In this document: in pieces, positions 27,464 to 34,408 of the stretch
Numbering within the stretch: the stretch's first letter is position 1
Layout: the number at the start of each line of letters is the position of its first letter
NCBI GenBank assembly: GCA_910583995.1
Contig: CAJTYW010000010.1
Span: 1-58,251 of the forward strand
From: an uncultured Christensenella sp.
Lineage (GTDB): Bacteria > Bacillota > Clostridia > Christensenellales > UBA3700
Length of the DNA: 58,251 nt
Direction: 5' to 3'
Program-made: the position numbers and the translations under genes
The notes under the pieces: model-generated
The model's database searches: none
The model's input: only the letters and a program-made list of their open reading frames with translations
Told to the model about the DNA's origin: nothing

Positions 27464-28531
27464 TTAATAATCAACTTTTCCCACATAAAACGGCTTGAAC
27501 GAAATTTTACTCCTTGAATCAGTAAAAGTAAAATCATTATAGTAAATTTGCAAATCAATTTTTTCAGTCCTATCTGCCCTAGCAATTAATCTATTCTCTA
27601 AACCGCTACATGCAGGAATTCTAAAAATATATACTACTCTGTTAATATTATCATTCAAAATCAAATTCCAATTTCTTTGCAACATCGAGTAAGATGGATT
27701 TGCCCAATATATATCCATAGTGTCGTTTTTTGATGCATAAGTCGTGGTATAATTTTCCATTTCATAACCATTATTTCGTAACAAATTAATTATTTCACCT
27801 TTGGTACACCTATTTTTTTGAGATGAAACGGGATTGCCAAGTGGAACTGGAGAAACGGGGCGGACAGGACGAACAGGAGAACCAAAATTGTCAGTTATTG
27901 AGATGTTCAAATCTTTTAATGCAAGCTCTATTTCTTCTATAGAATATTTCTCTGAAAAATACTCATTAAGCAATTTTTTTAAATCTAGAGATCGCAAATC
28001 AGATTTTATTAGGCTAACATTTGACTTTGTTTTTTCTATTTTGATTAAAAAATCTTTTATTTTATCTTTATTAAAACATCCCTTGCTAAAAAGCTCTATA
28101 AATTTTTCACCAATCATACTATTTTTTACGAACGAGATTTCTAGCGAATATTCCGTATTATTGTTTTCTCGATAATAAATATAAAGTTTATCACAAATTA
28201 AGATACCTACTTTTAACTCTAATAGCCGCATATAACTAAATAACTGTTCTCTATATGCTTTATTAAACGGCAAGTTATGTTGTTTTAATTCAACAACAAA
28301 TAAATCTTTATCATTTATGCTATCTCTAATAATTATATCTGGAATAGTCCTTTCGCGTGAGCCAACTTGTATATTTCTCCAAATGTCAATTTCGCCACTT
28401 CGTCTGCTATACCCAAATACAACGGCATCCGCAAAAATTTCTTCCCACAACTTTTGTACTGCTTCTTCCTTTGATGATTTATTTGTTTGAAAATCTGATA
28501 CTATTGAATTCCATTTTTCAGTTAAAGTCAT
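27464..28531 (-). CDS. Protein with HsdR-N-like PD-(D/E)xK nuclease domain
   Basis: The first ~165 residues resemble the type I restriction enzyme R N-terminal domain. Visible are a PD at residues 64-65 (RTIPDIIIRD), an ExK at 81-83 (VVELKQH) and the QLFSYMRLLELKVGILI strand, which together form a PD-(D/E)xK nuclease core. No helicase motifs follow, so it is not a full HsdR. Around residues 216-233 is a short repeat of SPV/RPV units. The last ~120 residues are unrecognised. A good AGGAGT precedes the ATG. It is the fourth gene of the accessory operon. A defence role is possible but not shown. Confidence 0.65.
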   Translation of the reverse strand: MTLTEKWNSIVSDFQTNKSSKEEAVQKLWEEIFADAVVFGYSRRSGEIDIWRNIQVGSRERTIPDIIIRDSINDKDLFVVELKQHNLPFNKAYREQLFSYMRLLELKVGILICDKLYIYYRENNNTEYSLEISFVKNSMIGEKFIELFSKGCFNKDKIKDFLIKIEKTKSNVSLIKSDLRSLDLKKLLNEYFSEKYSIEEIELALKDLNISITDNFGSPVRPVRPVSPVPLGNPVSSQKNRCTKGEIINLLRNNGYEMENYTTTYASKNDTMDIYWANPSYSMLQRNWNLILNDNINRVVYIFRIPACSGLENRLIARADRTEKIDLQIYYNDFTFTDSRSKISFKPFYVGKVDY

Positions 28532-28623
28532 AATTTACTCCTTTTATATTTCACAAAACTAGTCAATTTTCAATTAGAAATTATCGAATAATATAACATT
28601 AGCAATTTGTGATTTGTTTAAAA

Positions 28624-29280
28624 TTATTGTATTTTTTCTTCAGTATAATGTTCGCAAATTCTTTTGTATATTTTTTCTCTTCCAAATTTGCTCGTACATT
28701 TAAAAACACCTAAAAACTCATATAAACCATTTCTTTTGGCAAAAACAAGTCTTTTTTCACCAATCCAACCATATGTGCAATGTGTATTTTCTGTCCAACT
28801 TTCTGCTATTAATTTTTCATCATCAGAAATTTCATTTTTCCAATGGTCATCAGTTGTGTGCGTCCAATTTGAATGAGCAATAAACCATACACCTAATTCT
28901 TGGTCATTCACTTTGCTAGCACATAAAGGTCTATCTTTTCCTGCAAAAGGACCTTTTTTAGAAAAATCGAATCCATATCTTTTGCATAATTGTTTGTAGG
29001 CTAAAAATGCATTTGTACCAAAATGCGTACCTTTACTTATTAAAATCTTAGGAGCAGGTGGCTTTGGACGATTAATTTCTTCCATTACTTTTCTTTGCAA
29101 ATCATCATCTATTAATTTGATGAATCCGCTTTTAAAAGCTTTTTCATAATCATACTCTTTGTTTTTTCCGTTGATATATAATACAATATTATAACCAACT
29201 TGTTCTTTCTTTTTAGTTTGTTCAAGTATTTCACTTATTTCGCCATTTCTTAATTTTATCTTTTGTCCTTTTATATTCAT
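28624..29280 (-). CDS. Hypothetical protein in accessory operon (218 residues)
   Basis: This protein is not recognised. The N-terminal ~70 residues form a basic segment with alternating strand-like stretches (KIKLRNGEISEILEQ, YNIVLYINGKNKEYDY). A proline-rich hinge (RPKPPAPK) follows, then a C-terminal part rich in Trp, His and Cys (GVWFIAHSNWTHTTDDHWK, CTYGWIGEKRLVFAKRNG), which may be a metal or nucleic-acid binding module. It has a clear AAGGAG ribosome binding site and lies 16 bases after the upstream gene. It is soluble by eye. Confidence 0.6.
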   Translation of the reverse strand: MNIKGQKIKLRNGEISEILEQTKKKEQVGYNIVLYINGKNKEYDYEKAFKSGFIKLIDDDLQRKVMEEINRPKPPAPKILISKGTHFGTNAFLAYKQLCKRYGFDFSKKGPFAGKDRPLCASKVNDQELGVWFIAHSNWTHTTDDHWKNEISDDEKLIAESWTENTHCTYGWIGEKRLVFAKRNGLYEFLGVFKCTSKFGREKIYKRICEHYTEEKIQ

Positions 29281-29296
29281 ATAATTCTCCTTAGTT

Positions 29297-30205
29297 TTAT
29301 TTAGTGATTATTTTAAAAATACTACCTAAGCTATTAGGCGATATCAAGTGGAAGCCATCTGCTAATCTAATTGCTTTTCTGCCATTATCAAAATAACCAT
29401 TAAAATAAAATTTCACTCTTTTAAGATTATAATCACTGTCAATTACATAAGTTTCATACAAGTCAATAACATTATCATTGCCATTGTCTGTTAGTATACT
29501 TCCACAGTTACCTAATCTAACTAAATGACCATAAAAACCAGCTCTGCCAGCTTTTGCAATGATAACTTCACCATTATCGCCTTCCATTGCAGTAATTATT
29601 TCTTTAGCATATTGTGCAATTAATATTGTGCCACCACAAGACCCCATTGGATTGTCCTTAGAAAAACCACAGCCTTTATATTCAGCAGTTTCTTTCACCA
29701 AACCACCCAACTTTGACAAAATGTATTGTATAAACTCGCAATAATGCCTATTTAGCGTAACGCAATCTGATTTTAACCCCTTGATAAAATAATATGAAGA
29801 CTTTATGTATTCGCCCATATATGCATAAATTGTACCATATAAAATTTGAATTTTGGCATAAACATTATTACGCCATAGTAAAAAATTTTCTTTTTCTGAA
29901 TCTTCTTTTATATCAAGTTTAATTTTCTCAATTTCACTAGATAACCAATTTGTTATACTTAAGGCTTCATTCAAATCAATCTTGCAAGAAAAATAACCAA
30001 ATACTAATGCTAATATATAATCGATGATTTTATTTATAGGCACTTTTCTATGTTCTGAAAAATCTTTTATAAAACTATCTAATTCGTCTTTGTCTCCAAA
30101 GCTATACTCTTCTAACAATGGATGAAAACCATGTGCAATTTTCTGCCAACCTGCAAAAGTTTGCTCATCTATTTCATTCCCTAGTAAATCAAAAACATTT
30201 TCCAT
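29297..30205 (-). CDS. Hypothetical protein in accessory operon (302 residues)
   Basis: This protein is not recognised. The N-terminal ~170 residues look mostly helical. A glycine-rich stretch (GCGFSKDNPMGSCGG) precedes a C-terminal part with many strands (GEVIIAKAGRAGFYGHLVRLG, KRVKFYFNGYFDNG). No membrane segment, signal or catalytic motif was identified. It starts 15 bases after the regulator gene and is followed at 16 bases by the 218-residue protein, so the three are co-transcribed. Confidence 0.6.
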   Translation of the reverse strand: MENVFDLLGNEIDEQTFAGWQKIAHGFHPLLEEYSFGDKDELDSFIKDFSEHRKVPINKIIDYILALVFGYFSCKIDLNEALSITNWLSSEIEKIKLDIKEDSEKENFLLWRNNVYAKIQILYGTIYAYMGEYIKSSYYFIKGLKSDCVTLNRHYCEFIQYILSKLGGLVKETAEYKGCGFSKDNPMGSCGGTILIAQYAKEIITAMEGDNGEVIIAKAGRAGFYGHLVRLGNCGSILTDNGNDNVIDLYETYVIDSDYNLKRVKFYFNGYFDNGRKAIRLADGFHLISPNSLGSIFKIITK

Positions 30206-30220
30206 TTATTTTTTTCCTTA

Positions 30221-30664
30221 TTATTCTTCGCAAATGATTTGATGATATCTTTTTATATCAAATTCCGATTTTAAGTATTTACATATTTGTTCTGGATTTA
30301 ATGTGTTTCCATTCGCAATTATTTTTTCTAATAACAACAATTTTAAATCACTTTGAAAATTTGAATCTTCCACTAATTTAATCAACATTTCATTTTTTTC
30401 TTTTGTAAATTTATTGCTTTCAAGATAACAACCTTTCCCTTTTATGCTAACTATCTTATAACCAACAGCCGATAAAGTTCTTAAGTGCCTACCAACTGTT
30501 TTTCTATCGCACCACAAATTTAAATTTAATATTCCACCCAATTCGTTTATTGTATTTGCAAGAGTTTGTTGCTTTATAGGGTGTTCTTTATCACTCATAA
30601 GTTCTAATGCCCTTAAAACTAAAAATATTGATAGCTTTTTGTTCCCTTTTCGGTTATTTGACAT
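30221..30664 (-). CDS. Winged-helix transcriptional regulator of the accessory operon
   Basis: The 147-residue protein has an N-terminal helix-turn-helix typical of the WYL-associated or DeoR-like class (LVLRALELMSD, QQTLANTINELGG, CDRKTVGRHLRTLSAVGY) with a wing (KIVSIKGKGCYL). The C-terminal ~50 residues are short and lack a full WYL effector domain. The ATG at 30664 is chosen because GGGGGAACAGAG lies upstream; the 24-codon extension is AT-rich leader. An extended -10 promoter lies 50 bases before it. It probably controls its own operon. Confidence 0.7.
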   Translation of the reverse strand: MSNNRKGNKKLSIFLVLRALELMSDKEHPIKQQTLANTINELGGILNLNLWCDRKTVGRHLRTLSAVGYKIVSIKGKGCYLESNKFTKEKNEMLIKLVEDSNFQSDLKLLLLEKIIANGNTLNPEQICKYLKSEFDIKRYHQIICEE

Positions 30665-30712
30665 CTCTGTTCCCCCGTTTAAATTTAAAACTTTTAAATT
30701 ATTTTCATTTAT

Positions 30713-30721
30713 ATTATACCA
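30713..30721 (-). promoter_or_regulatory. Extended -10 promoter of the accessory operon
   Basis: The minus strand reads TGGTATAAT, an extended -10 element (TGn followed by TATAAT), about 50 bases upstream of the regulator start. No good -35 is present at the expected spacing, which is typical of extended -10 promoters. Confidence 0.6.
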
Positions 30722-30853
30722 TTTGATATGTCCCAAAACTTGCCCATACTTGTTTTATTAAAAAATTTTCAAATTAAACTTTAAAATTAAGTAGTGGAAT
30801 ATATGAAAAACAGCACAAGTTGCACTTACAAATTTGAATAATAAAAAAAATAT

Positions 30854-30990
30854 TAAAAAAAGTGCGCCCAATATGGAACGCACTCCAAAAGCACTTTCCA
30901 CATTGTTGCTACACAACTCCAAACCAATAGGAGAAATGGAAGTACTAATTGGCATATAGTACTCCTATTGGAATATAAAGTTGTGTAGCA
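30854..30990 (-). ncRNA. Candidate small structured RNA
   Basis: A promoter at 30996-31024 would start a transcript almost exactly at the left end of a long hairpin. TGCTACACAACT pairs with AGTTGTGTAGCA, and CCAATAGGAG pairs with CTCCTATTGG, with a small internal loop and an apical AGTACT repeat. A terminator (AGTGCG ... CGCACT then TTTTTTT, 30854-30884) ends the unit. The RNA would be about 135-140 bases long. It matches no RNA class I can name. It lies before the accessory operon and may be independent or act as its leader. Confidence 0.5.
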
Positions 30991-30995
30991 CATTT

Positions 30996-31024
30996 AGTAT
31001 ATCATAATAATAATTTAATAGCAA
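30996..31024 (-). promoter_or_regulatory. Promoter of the candidate small RNA
   Basis: On the minus strand TTGCTA (31024-31019) and TATACT (31001-30996) are separated by 17 bases. The predicted start point falls at the foot of the hairpin at about 30990. Confidence 0.55.
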
Positions 31025-31108
31025 TACTTTTAAAAGAAAAAACACAATACAATTTGCAATAAAGGTATAAAAATATTTTTCAAAACGATTAAAATTTAAA
31101 AGCTTGTA

Positions 31109-31147
31109 TAAAAAAAAGAAATATCCGTTAAAATTAACGAATATTCT
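31109..31147 (-). terminator. Terminator after tRNA-Ser
   Basis: A long stem (GAATATTCGTTAA paired with TTAACGGATATTTC, with a few mismatches) is followed by a T-run on the minus strand just after the tRNA 3' end. Confidence 0.7.
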
Positions 31148-31151
31148 CTTC

Positions 31152-31241
31152 TGGCAGAGAGGAAGAGATTTGAACTCTCGAATGCTTTCACATTACACGA
31201 TTTCCAATCGTGCGCCATAAGCCAAACTAGGCGACCTCTCT
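31152..31241 (-). tRNA. tRNA-Ser (anticodon GGA)
   Basis: The 90-base sequence folds as a class II tRNA with acceptor AGAGAGG/CCTCTCT, anticodon arm CACGATT-GGA-AATCGTG, a long variable arm, the T-arm GAGAGTTCAAATCTC, and an encoded CCA end. The GGA anticodon reads UCC and UCU serine codons. Confidence 0.95.
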
Positions 31242-31254
31242 ATGTTGATAATAT

Positions 31255-31283
31255 ATTTTAGCGTATTTTTTATTAAAAATCAA
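31255..31283 (-). promoter_or_regulatory. Promoter of tRNA-Ser
   Basis: On the minus strand TTGATT (31283-31278) and TAAAAT (31260-31255) are 17 bases apart, about 14 bases before the tRNA 5' end. Confidence 0.6.
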
Positions 31284-31327
31284 ATAAATGGCAATAACTT
31301 TTTTAATTTATTAAAATATTAATTTAC

Positions 31328-31357
31328 TTGACAAACTCATTGAATTTATATTATAAT
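31328..31357 (+). promoter_or_regulatory. Strong promoter before the tRNA-Thr-like region
   Basis: TTGACA (31328-31333) and TATAAT (31352-31357) are perfect consensus boxes 18 bases apart. Transcription would begin near 31364 and run into the broken tRNA-like sequence and then tRNA-Thr. Confidence 0.75.
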
Positions 31358-31381
31358 TATAAAAAATTTAGCTTATAATTT

Positions 31382-31508
31382 GCTGATGTGGCTCAGTTGG
31401 GGCGACTCGTAAAGTAAATATGTCTGTGACATATTTATAGACAAAGCCGACAAGAGCTATGCTCGTAGGACGGAAGCGCACGTCCTTGGTAAATATTTAA
31501 TTAGCGGG
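31382..31508 (+). pseudogene. Interrupted tRNA-Thr-like sequence
   Basis: The first 19 bases, GCTGATGTGGCTCAGTTGG, are a typical tRNA-Thr 5' half. Further on come TCCTTGGTAA (31483-31492), identical to the anticodon-loop region of the intact tRNA-Thr, and AGCGGGT like its T-arm. Between them are about 80 extra bases with hairpins (a 10-bp stem at 31415-31437 and a 6-bp stem at 31467-31486). No matching acceptor 3' half (CATCAGC) was found. It is either a decayed tRNA with an insertion or a structured RNA that borrows tRNA parts. Confidence 0.5.
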
Positions 31509-31605
31509 TAAAAACATTAGTAAATCAATAGATTTTTAACATTTTATCCTAATAATTATAATGTTATAAAAAAATGTAAAAATACAATTTAATTTAATAT
31601 TTTAT

Positions 31606-31681
<76 letters not shown>

Positions 31682-31686
31682 TTATG

Positions 31687-31714
31687 ATGACTTATCTTCC
31701 GATAAGTCATTTTT
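31687..31714 (+). terminator. Terminator after tRNA-Thr
   Basis: ATGACTTATC (31687-31696), TTCC loop and GATAAGTCAT (31701-31710) form a perfect 10-bp stem followed by TTTT. Confidence 0.85.
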
Positions 31715-31936
31715 AATTGCGTATTAACGTTATCTCCGAAATAATGTGACACTCGCACATAAGCTCGTTATTTCGTCGCTCTGCTCCTTACAAGTCCATT
31801 GTAACTCCACACAAAGGTACTTAAAGTATTTATTGTCTTAATTTTTAAATAATATTTAATTTATTGTATACAAAAGACCGCTTTAAATTTACGGTCTTTT
31901 TTACAATAATCTATTCATTTATATGATAATTTACTT
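31715..31936. other. Gene-free stretch after tRNA-Thr
   Basis: No gene is seen. The part 31725-31830 is less AT-rich than its surroundings and holds the inverted repeat CGAAATAA/TTATTTCG (31737-31744 and 31768-31775) and a tRNA-end-like CAAGTCC...CTCCA string (31791-31809). A stem (AAAGACCGC..., near 31869-31905) ends in TTTTTT and may terminate the minus-strand gene at 31937. Confidence 0.4.
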
Positions 31937-32554
31937 CTAACTATCTATTTCGTGAATTTCAATTTTTTTACCACCACCTGTAACCCATTTTGGACGCAAA
32001 AACTTTTTTAATAGTATGACTATTGGCCAATAAAAAATACTTAATAAGAGCGATATAATGGATACTCCTAATGCAATACCCCATCTATTTACTGGTTCTG
32101 ACCAAATATTTCCTTTCAATTTGTCAAATAGACGCTTTGTGAAAGAGTCATAATAAATATAATTTCCACTATCGTTAATTATTTCCGTCATATACTGCCA
32201 AGTTACTTTTAGTCCACGTTCTTCCCACTCAGTTTCAACATTTGACCAACTATATCCTAACTTTTCCCAAGTCATACCATTTTCTCCCCACAACTTAGAC
32301 CAATTTTCCCAAGCTACACCAGGGTTTCGTTCAATTTCTTCCACAAGCAAAAATGTTTTATATTGTTCTTGTTCTTCTAAATACAATTTTCTGTTATTTG
32401 AGTACAAAATAAATGATTTAACTGATATAGTAATAAATAGTCCCCAAAAAGTAAGCAAGACACATAAAACAATGAAATTTAAAAATTTCGCTGGTTTTCC
32501 TTTAATCTCTGTGCCAGGTTCATAAGTTGATTTAATTTCATATCTTTTTCCCAT
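31937..32554 (-). CDS. Hypothetical membrane protein (two segments)
   Basis: The 205-residue protein is not recognised. It has one hydrophobic segment near the start (FLNFIVLCVLLTFWGLFITISV) and a second near the end (ALGVSIISLLLSIFYWPIVILL). About 110 residues rich in Trp and Glu lie between them and probably face outside. The start at 32554 is chosen because TTGGAG precedes that ATG. Its role is unknown. It is flanked by tRNA-Thr and a 71-residue small gene. Confidence 0.6.
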   Translation of the reverse strand: MGKRYEIKSTYEPGTEIKGKPAKFLNFIVLCVLLTFWGLFITISVKSFILYSNNRKLYLEEQEQYKTFLLVEEIERNPGVAWENWSKLWGENGMTWEKLGYSWSNVETEWEERGLKVTWQYMTEIINDSGNYIYYDSFTKRLFDKLKGNIWSEPVNRWGIALGVSIISLLLSIFYWPIVILLKKFLRPKWVTGGGKKIEIHEIDS

Positions 32555-32694
32555 ACAAAACTCCAATAATTTATTAATGTTTTTATTATAAAAGATTAAC
32601 CATAACTATACTTATATTAATTAATACTACAACTCTGTTTATTTTTTTATTATTCGAATTATAAAATTATCTTTCTTAACATATTTTTTATTAT

Positions 32695-32910
32695 TTACTT
32701 AGTTTCCTCCGCTTTTAGAACTTCTTCAATCCCAATGTCTTTTGTATAATCTTGACCTTTATTAGGACCATAGAGCCATATCCACCTTTCATAGAGTTTA
32801 ACATATTGCCCTATATGCCCTTTTGCTTTTCCATAATAATTAATTACACTTGGCGATTCTTCATAATAACCTACCACACGAAATTTTGAATTTCTAATTT
32901 TTTTCTTCAT
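32695..32910 (-). CDS. Small hypothetical protein (71 residues)
   Basis: The basic, tyrosine-rich protein (KFRVVGYYEESPSVINYY, ERWIWLYGPNKG) has no recognised domain. A GGAG lies 10 bases before the ATG. A -10-like sequence lies upstream, but the gene is short and may be spurious. It is on the same strand as the 205-residue membrane protein but 140 bases before it. Confidence 0.45.
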   Translation of the reverse strand: MKKKIRNSKFRVVGYYEESPSVINYYGKAKGHIGQYVKLYERWIWLYGPNKGQDYTKDIGIEEVLKAEETK

Positions 32911-33014
32911 AAATTATTTATCTCCATTAATTTTTTTATTATATATTAGATAGATATAGAATACATTTTTAAACATATCTATTTTTCAAATGAACTTTCG
33001 TTATAATTGTTAAC

Positions 33015-33491
33015 TTAAATTTTAAACATACCTAAAGCTTTTCCCCATATTTCTTGTTTAAAATGACAATTGGCACTACTAGTATTCGGCATAGCTAAAG
33101 CAGGAATATCAATATCGTTTAAATATTGTTTATACATTTCATAAGAATCTTTACCATTAAATAAAATAAGCTTGATATTACTATCTTTAATCAAAGAATT
33201 AATATCATTAAAAGTTGGGGTAGTTATGGTAGAATTTTTTGAGCCGTCAATATCGCAAGTCTCAATAATATCCCAAAGACCAATTTTATTATCCAAAAGT
33301 AATTTTACTTTATCATTATAGTTATCTGGAATATCAACACCTAGATAAGTACATATCATTTCCCAAAATCTATTAGATTTGTTGGAATAATATTCTCCTA
33401 TTTTTCTACTTTGTTCCGAAGGTAAAGTTCCCAATATTAATATTTCACAATCATTTGAAATTATAGGGGTAAAAGTGTTTAATACTTTCAT
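33015..33491 (-). CDS. Hypoxanthine-DNA glycosylase (UDG superfamily, family 6)
   Basis: The 158-residue protein has ILGTLPSEQSRKIGEYYSN, the UDG motif 1 variant of the HDG family, and MPNTSSANCHF, the motif 2 equivalent. It would remove deaminated adenine (hypoxanthine) from DNA in base-excision repair. Length and both motifs fit family 6. The neighbour on the other strand is the XRE regulator, and the two share a promoter gap holding a long inverted repeat. Confidence 0.87.
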   Translation of the reverse strand: MKVLNTFTPIISNDCEILILGTLPSEQSRKIGEYYSNKSNRFWEMICTYLGVDIPDNYNDKVKLLLDNKIGLWDIIETCDIDGSKNSTITTPTFNDINSLIKDSNIKLILFNGKDSYEMYKQYLNDIDIPALAMPNTSSANCHFKQEIWGKALGMFKI

Positions 33492-33553
33492 AATTCACTC
33501 CTTAAACTATTGATTATAATTAGTATAACATACAATGTATTATTTGTAAAGCT

Positions 33554-33609
33554 AAAATCACAATATATGTGCATAATTTTAAATAATTATACATATACAA
33601 TGTGATTTT
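33554..33609. promoter_or_regulatory. Inverted repeat in the divergent promoter gap
   Basis: AAAATCACAATATATGTGCATA (33554-33575, given in two parts as AAAATCACA and ATATATGTGCATA) and TATACATATACAATGTGATTTT (as TATACATAT and ACAATGTGATTTT) are imperfect complements about 13 bases apart. The repeat lies between the glycosylase and the XRE gene and is a candidate operator for the XRE protein. Confidence 0.45.
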
Positions 33610-33679
33610 GCTTTGTACAACAAGTACCGTTTATTAATCGAATAAATTTATAATAATAGTATATGATAATGAGGTTATT

Positions 33680-33979
33680 ATGGACAGATTAGAAATTATA
33701 AATAGGATTGGTTATTTTAGAAATAAAGCAAAGTTATCTCAAAAAGCATTATCAATTGATATTGATATGAATGTGGGATATATTAATAGATTGGAGTGTA
33801 AAAAAGATTTTTTGCCTAGCTTAGAAGTATTATTAAAAATAATACAAGTTTGCGGAATAACTGAAGAAGAATTTTTTTATAGCGATATCCCACACTATGA
33901 ACAAGATAAACAAATAATTAATCAACTAAAACATTTACCACAAGAGAAAAGAGATTCACTTTTAATATTGTTAAAATGA
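33680..33979 (+). CDS. XRE-family helix-turn-helix regulator
   Basis: The 99-residue protein has an N-terminal Cro/CI HTH: IGYFRNKAKLSQKALSIDI, then MNVGYINRLECKKDFLPSLEVLLKI with the recognition helix. The C-terminal ~30 residues (HYEQDKQIINQLKHLP) are helical and may dimerise. It is preceded by GAGG and a TATAAT box. The 79-residue protein follows at 61 bases, so the two may form an operon. Confidence 0.88.
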   Translation: MDRLEIINRIGYFRNKAKLSQKALSIDIDMNVGYINRLECKKDFLPSLEVLLKIIQVCGITEEEFFYSDIPHYEQDKQIINQLKHLPQEKRDSLLILLK

Positions 33980-34040
33980 ATTTAAACTTAGTATTAAGTT
34001 TGTTTTTGAATTTAATATCTTCTATAATAAGGAAATTGAA

Positions 34041-34280
34041 ATGATAGTTAGGACAAAAGATATAAGAGAATACATTGAATCTTTAAAACAGTTAGCAAAA
34101 AACAATGGACAAGCTTATTTAGATTTAGTATCTTTAGATATTCATAAAGATTTAAATCTTAAAAATCGTATGCCTATGGTTTGTAATGCTATGAGACAAG
34201 TTATGGATAAAAATGACTTAATCCTGCACCAAACTCCAAGTGGCTACTCTTCTACATTGAAAATACGATATTATTTATAA
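34041..34280 (+). CDS. Conserved-looking small hypothetical protein (79 residues)
   Basis: It is not recognised by name. The sequence is compact and folded-looking: a helix IREYIESLKQLAKNNGQAYL, a DIHKDL motif, KNRMPMVCNAMRQVM (helix) and a strand pair at the end (LHQTPSGYSSTLKIRYYL). This has the look of a small winged helix or antitoxin-like DNA-binding protein. AAGGAA precedes the ATG. It lies after the XRE regulator and before a terminator. Confidence 0.65.
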   Translation: MIVRTKDIREYIESLKQLAKNNGQAYLDLVSLDIHKDLNLKNRMPMVCNAMRQVMDKNDLILHQTPSGYSSTLKIRYYL

Positions 34281-34286
34281 TATACA

Positions 34287-34323
34287 AAAATTACGGCAAT
34301 TAAATTTGCCGTAATTTTTTGTT
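34287..34323 (+). terminator. Terminator after the XRE/79-residue pair
   Basis: AATTACGGCAA and TTGCCGTAATT form an 11-bp stem around a short loop, followed by TTTTTTG. It could also act weakly for the fucO-like transcript coming from the other side. Confidence 0.8.
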
Positions 34324-34408
34324 TGATTATAGGATTTTATATTTTACCATTTAATATTTTAAGTAATTATAATAAATTTTAAATAGCAAAAGCTTTGTAA
34401 ACAGGTAA

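Noticed and set aside
27464..28531. Complete type I restriction enzyme
   Set aside because: Only the HsdR N-terminal nuclease-like part is present; no helicase motifs, HsdM or HsdS genes are in the window.
30758..30955. A 65-codon minus-strand frame with AGGAG before its ATG
   Set aside because: It begins in the loop of the long hairpin, its ribosome binding site is buried in the stem, and its hydrophobic end is encoded by the T-run of the terminator. It looks like a by-product of the RNA structure.
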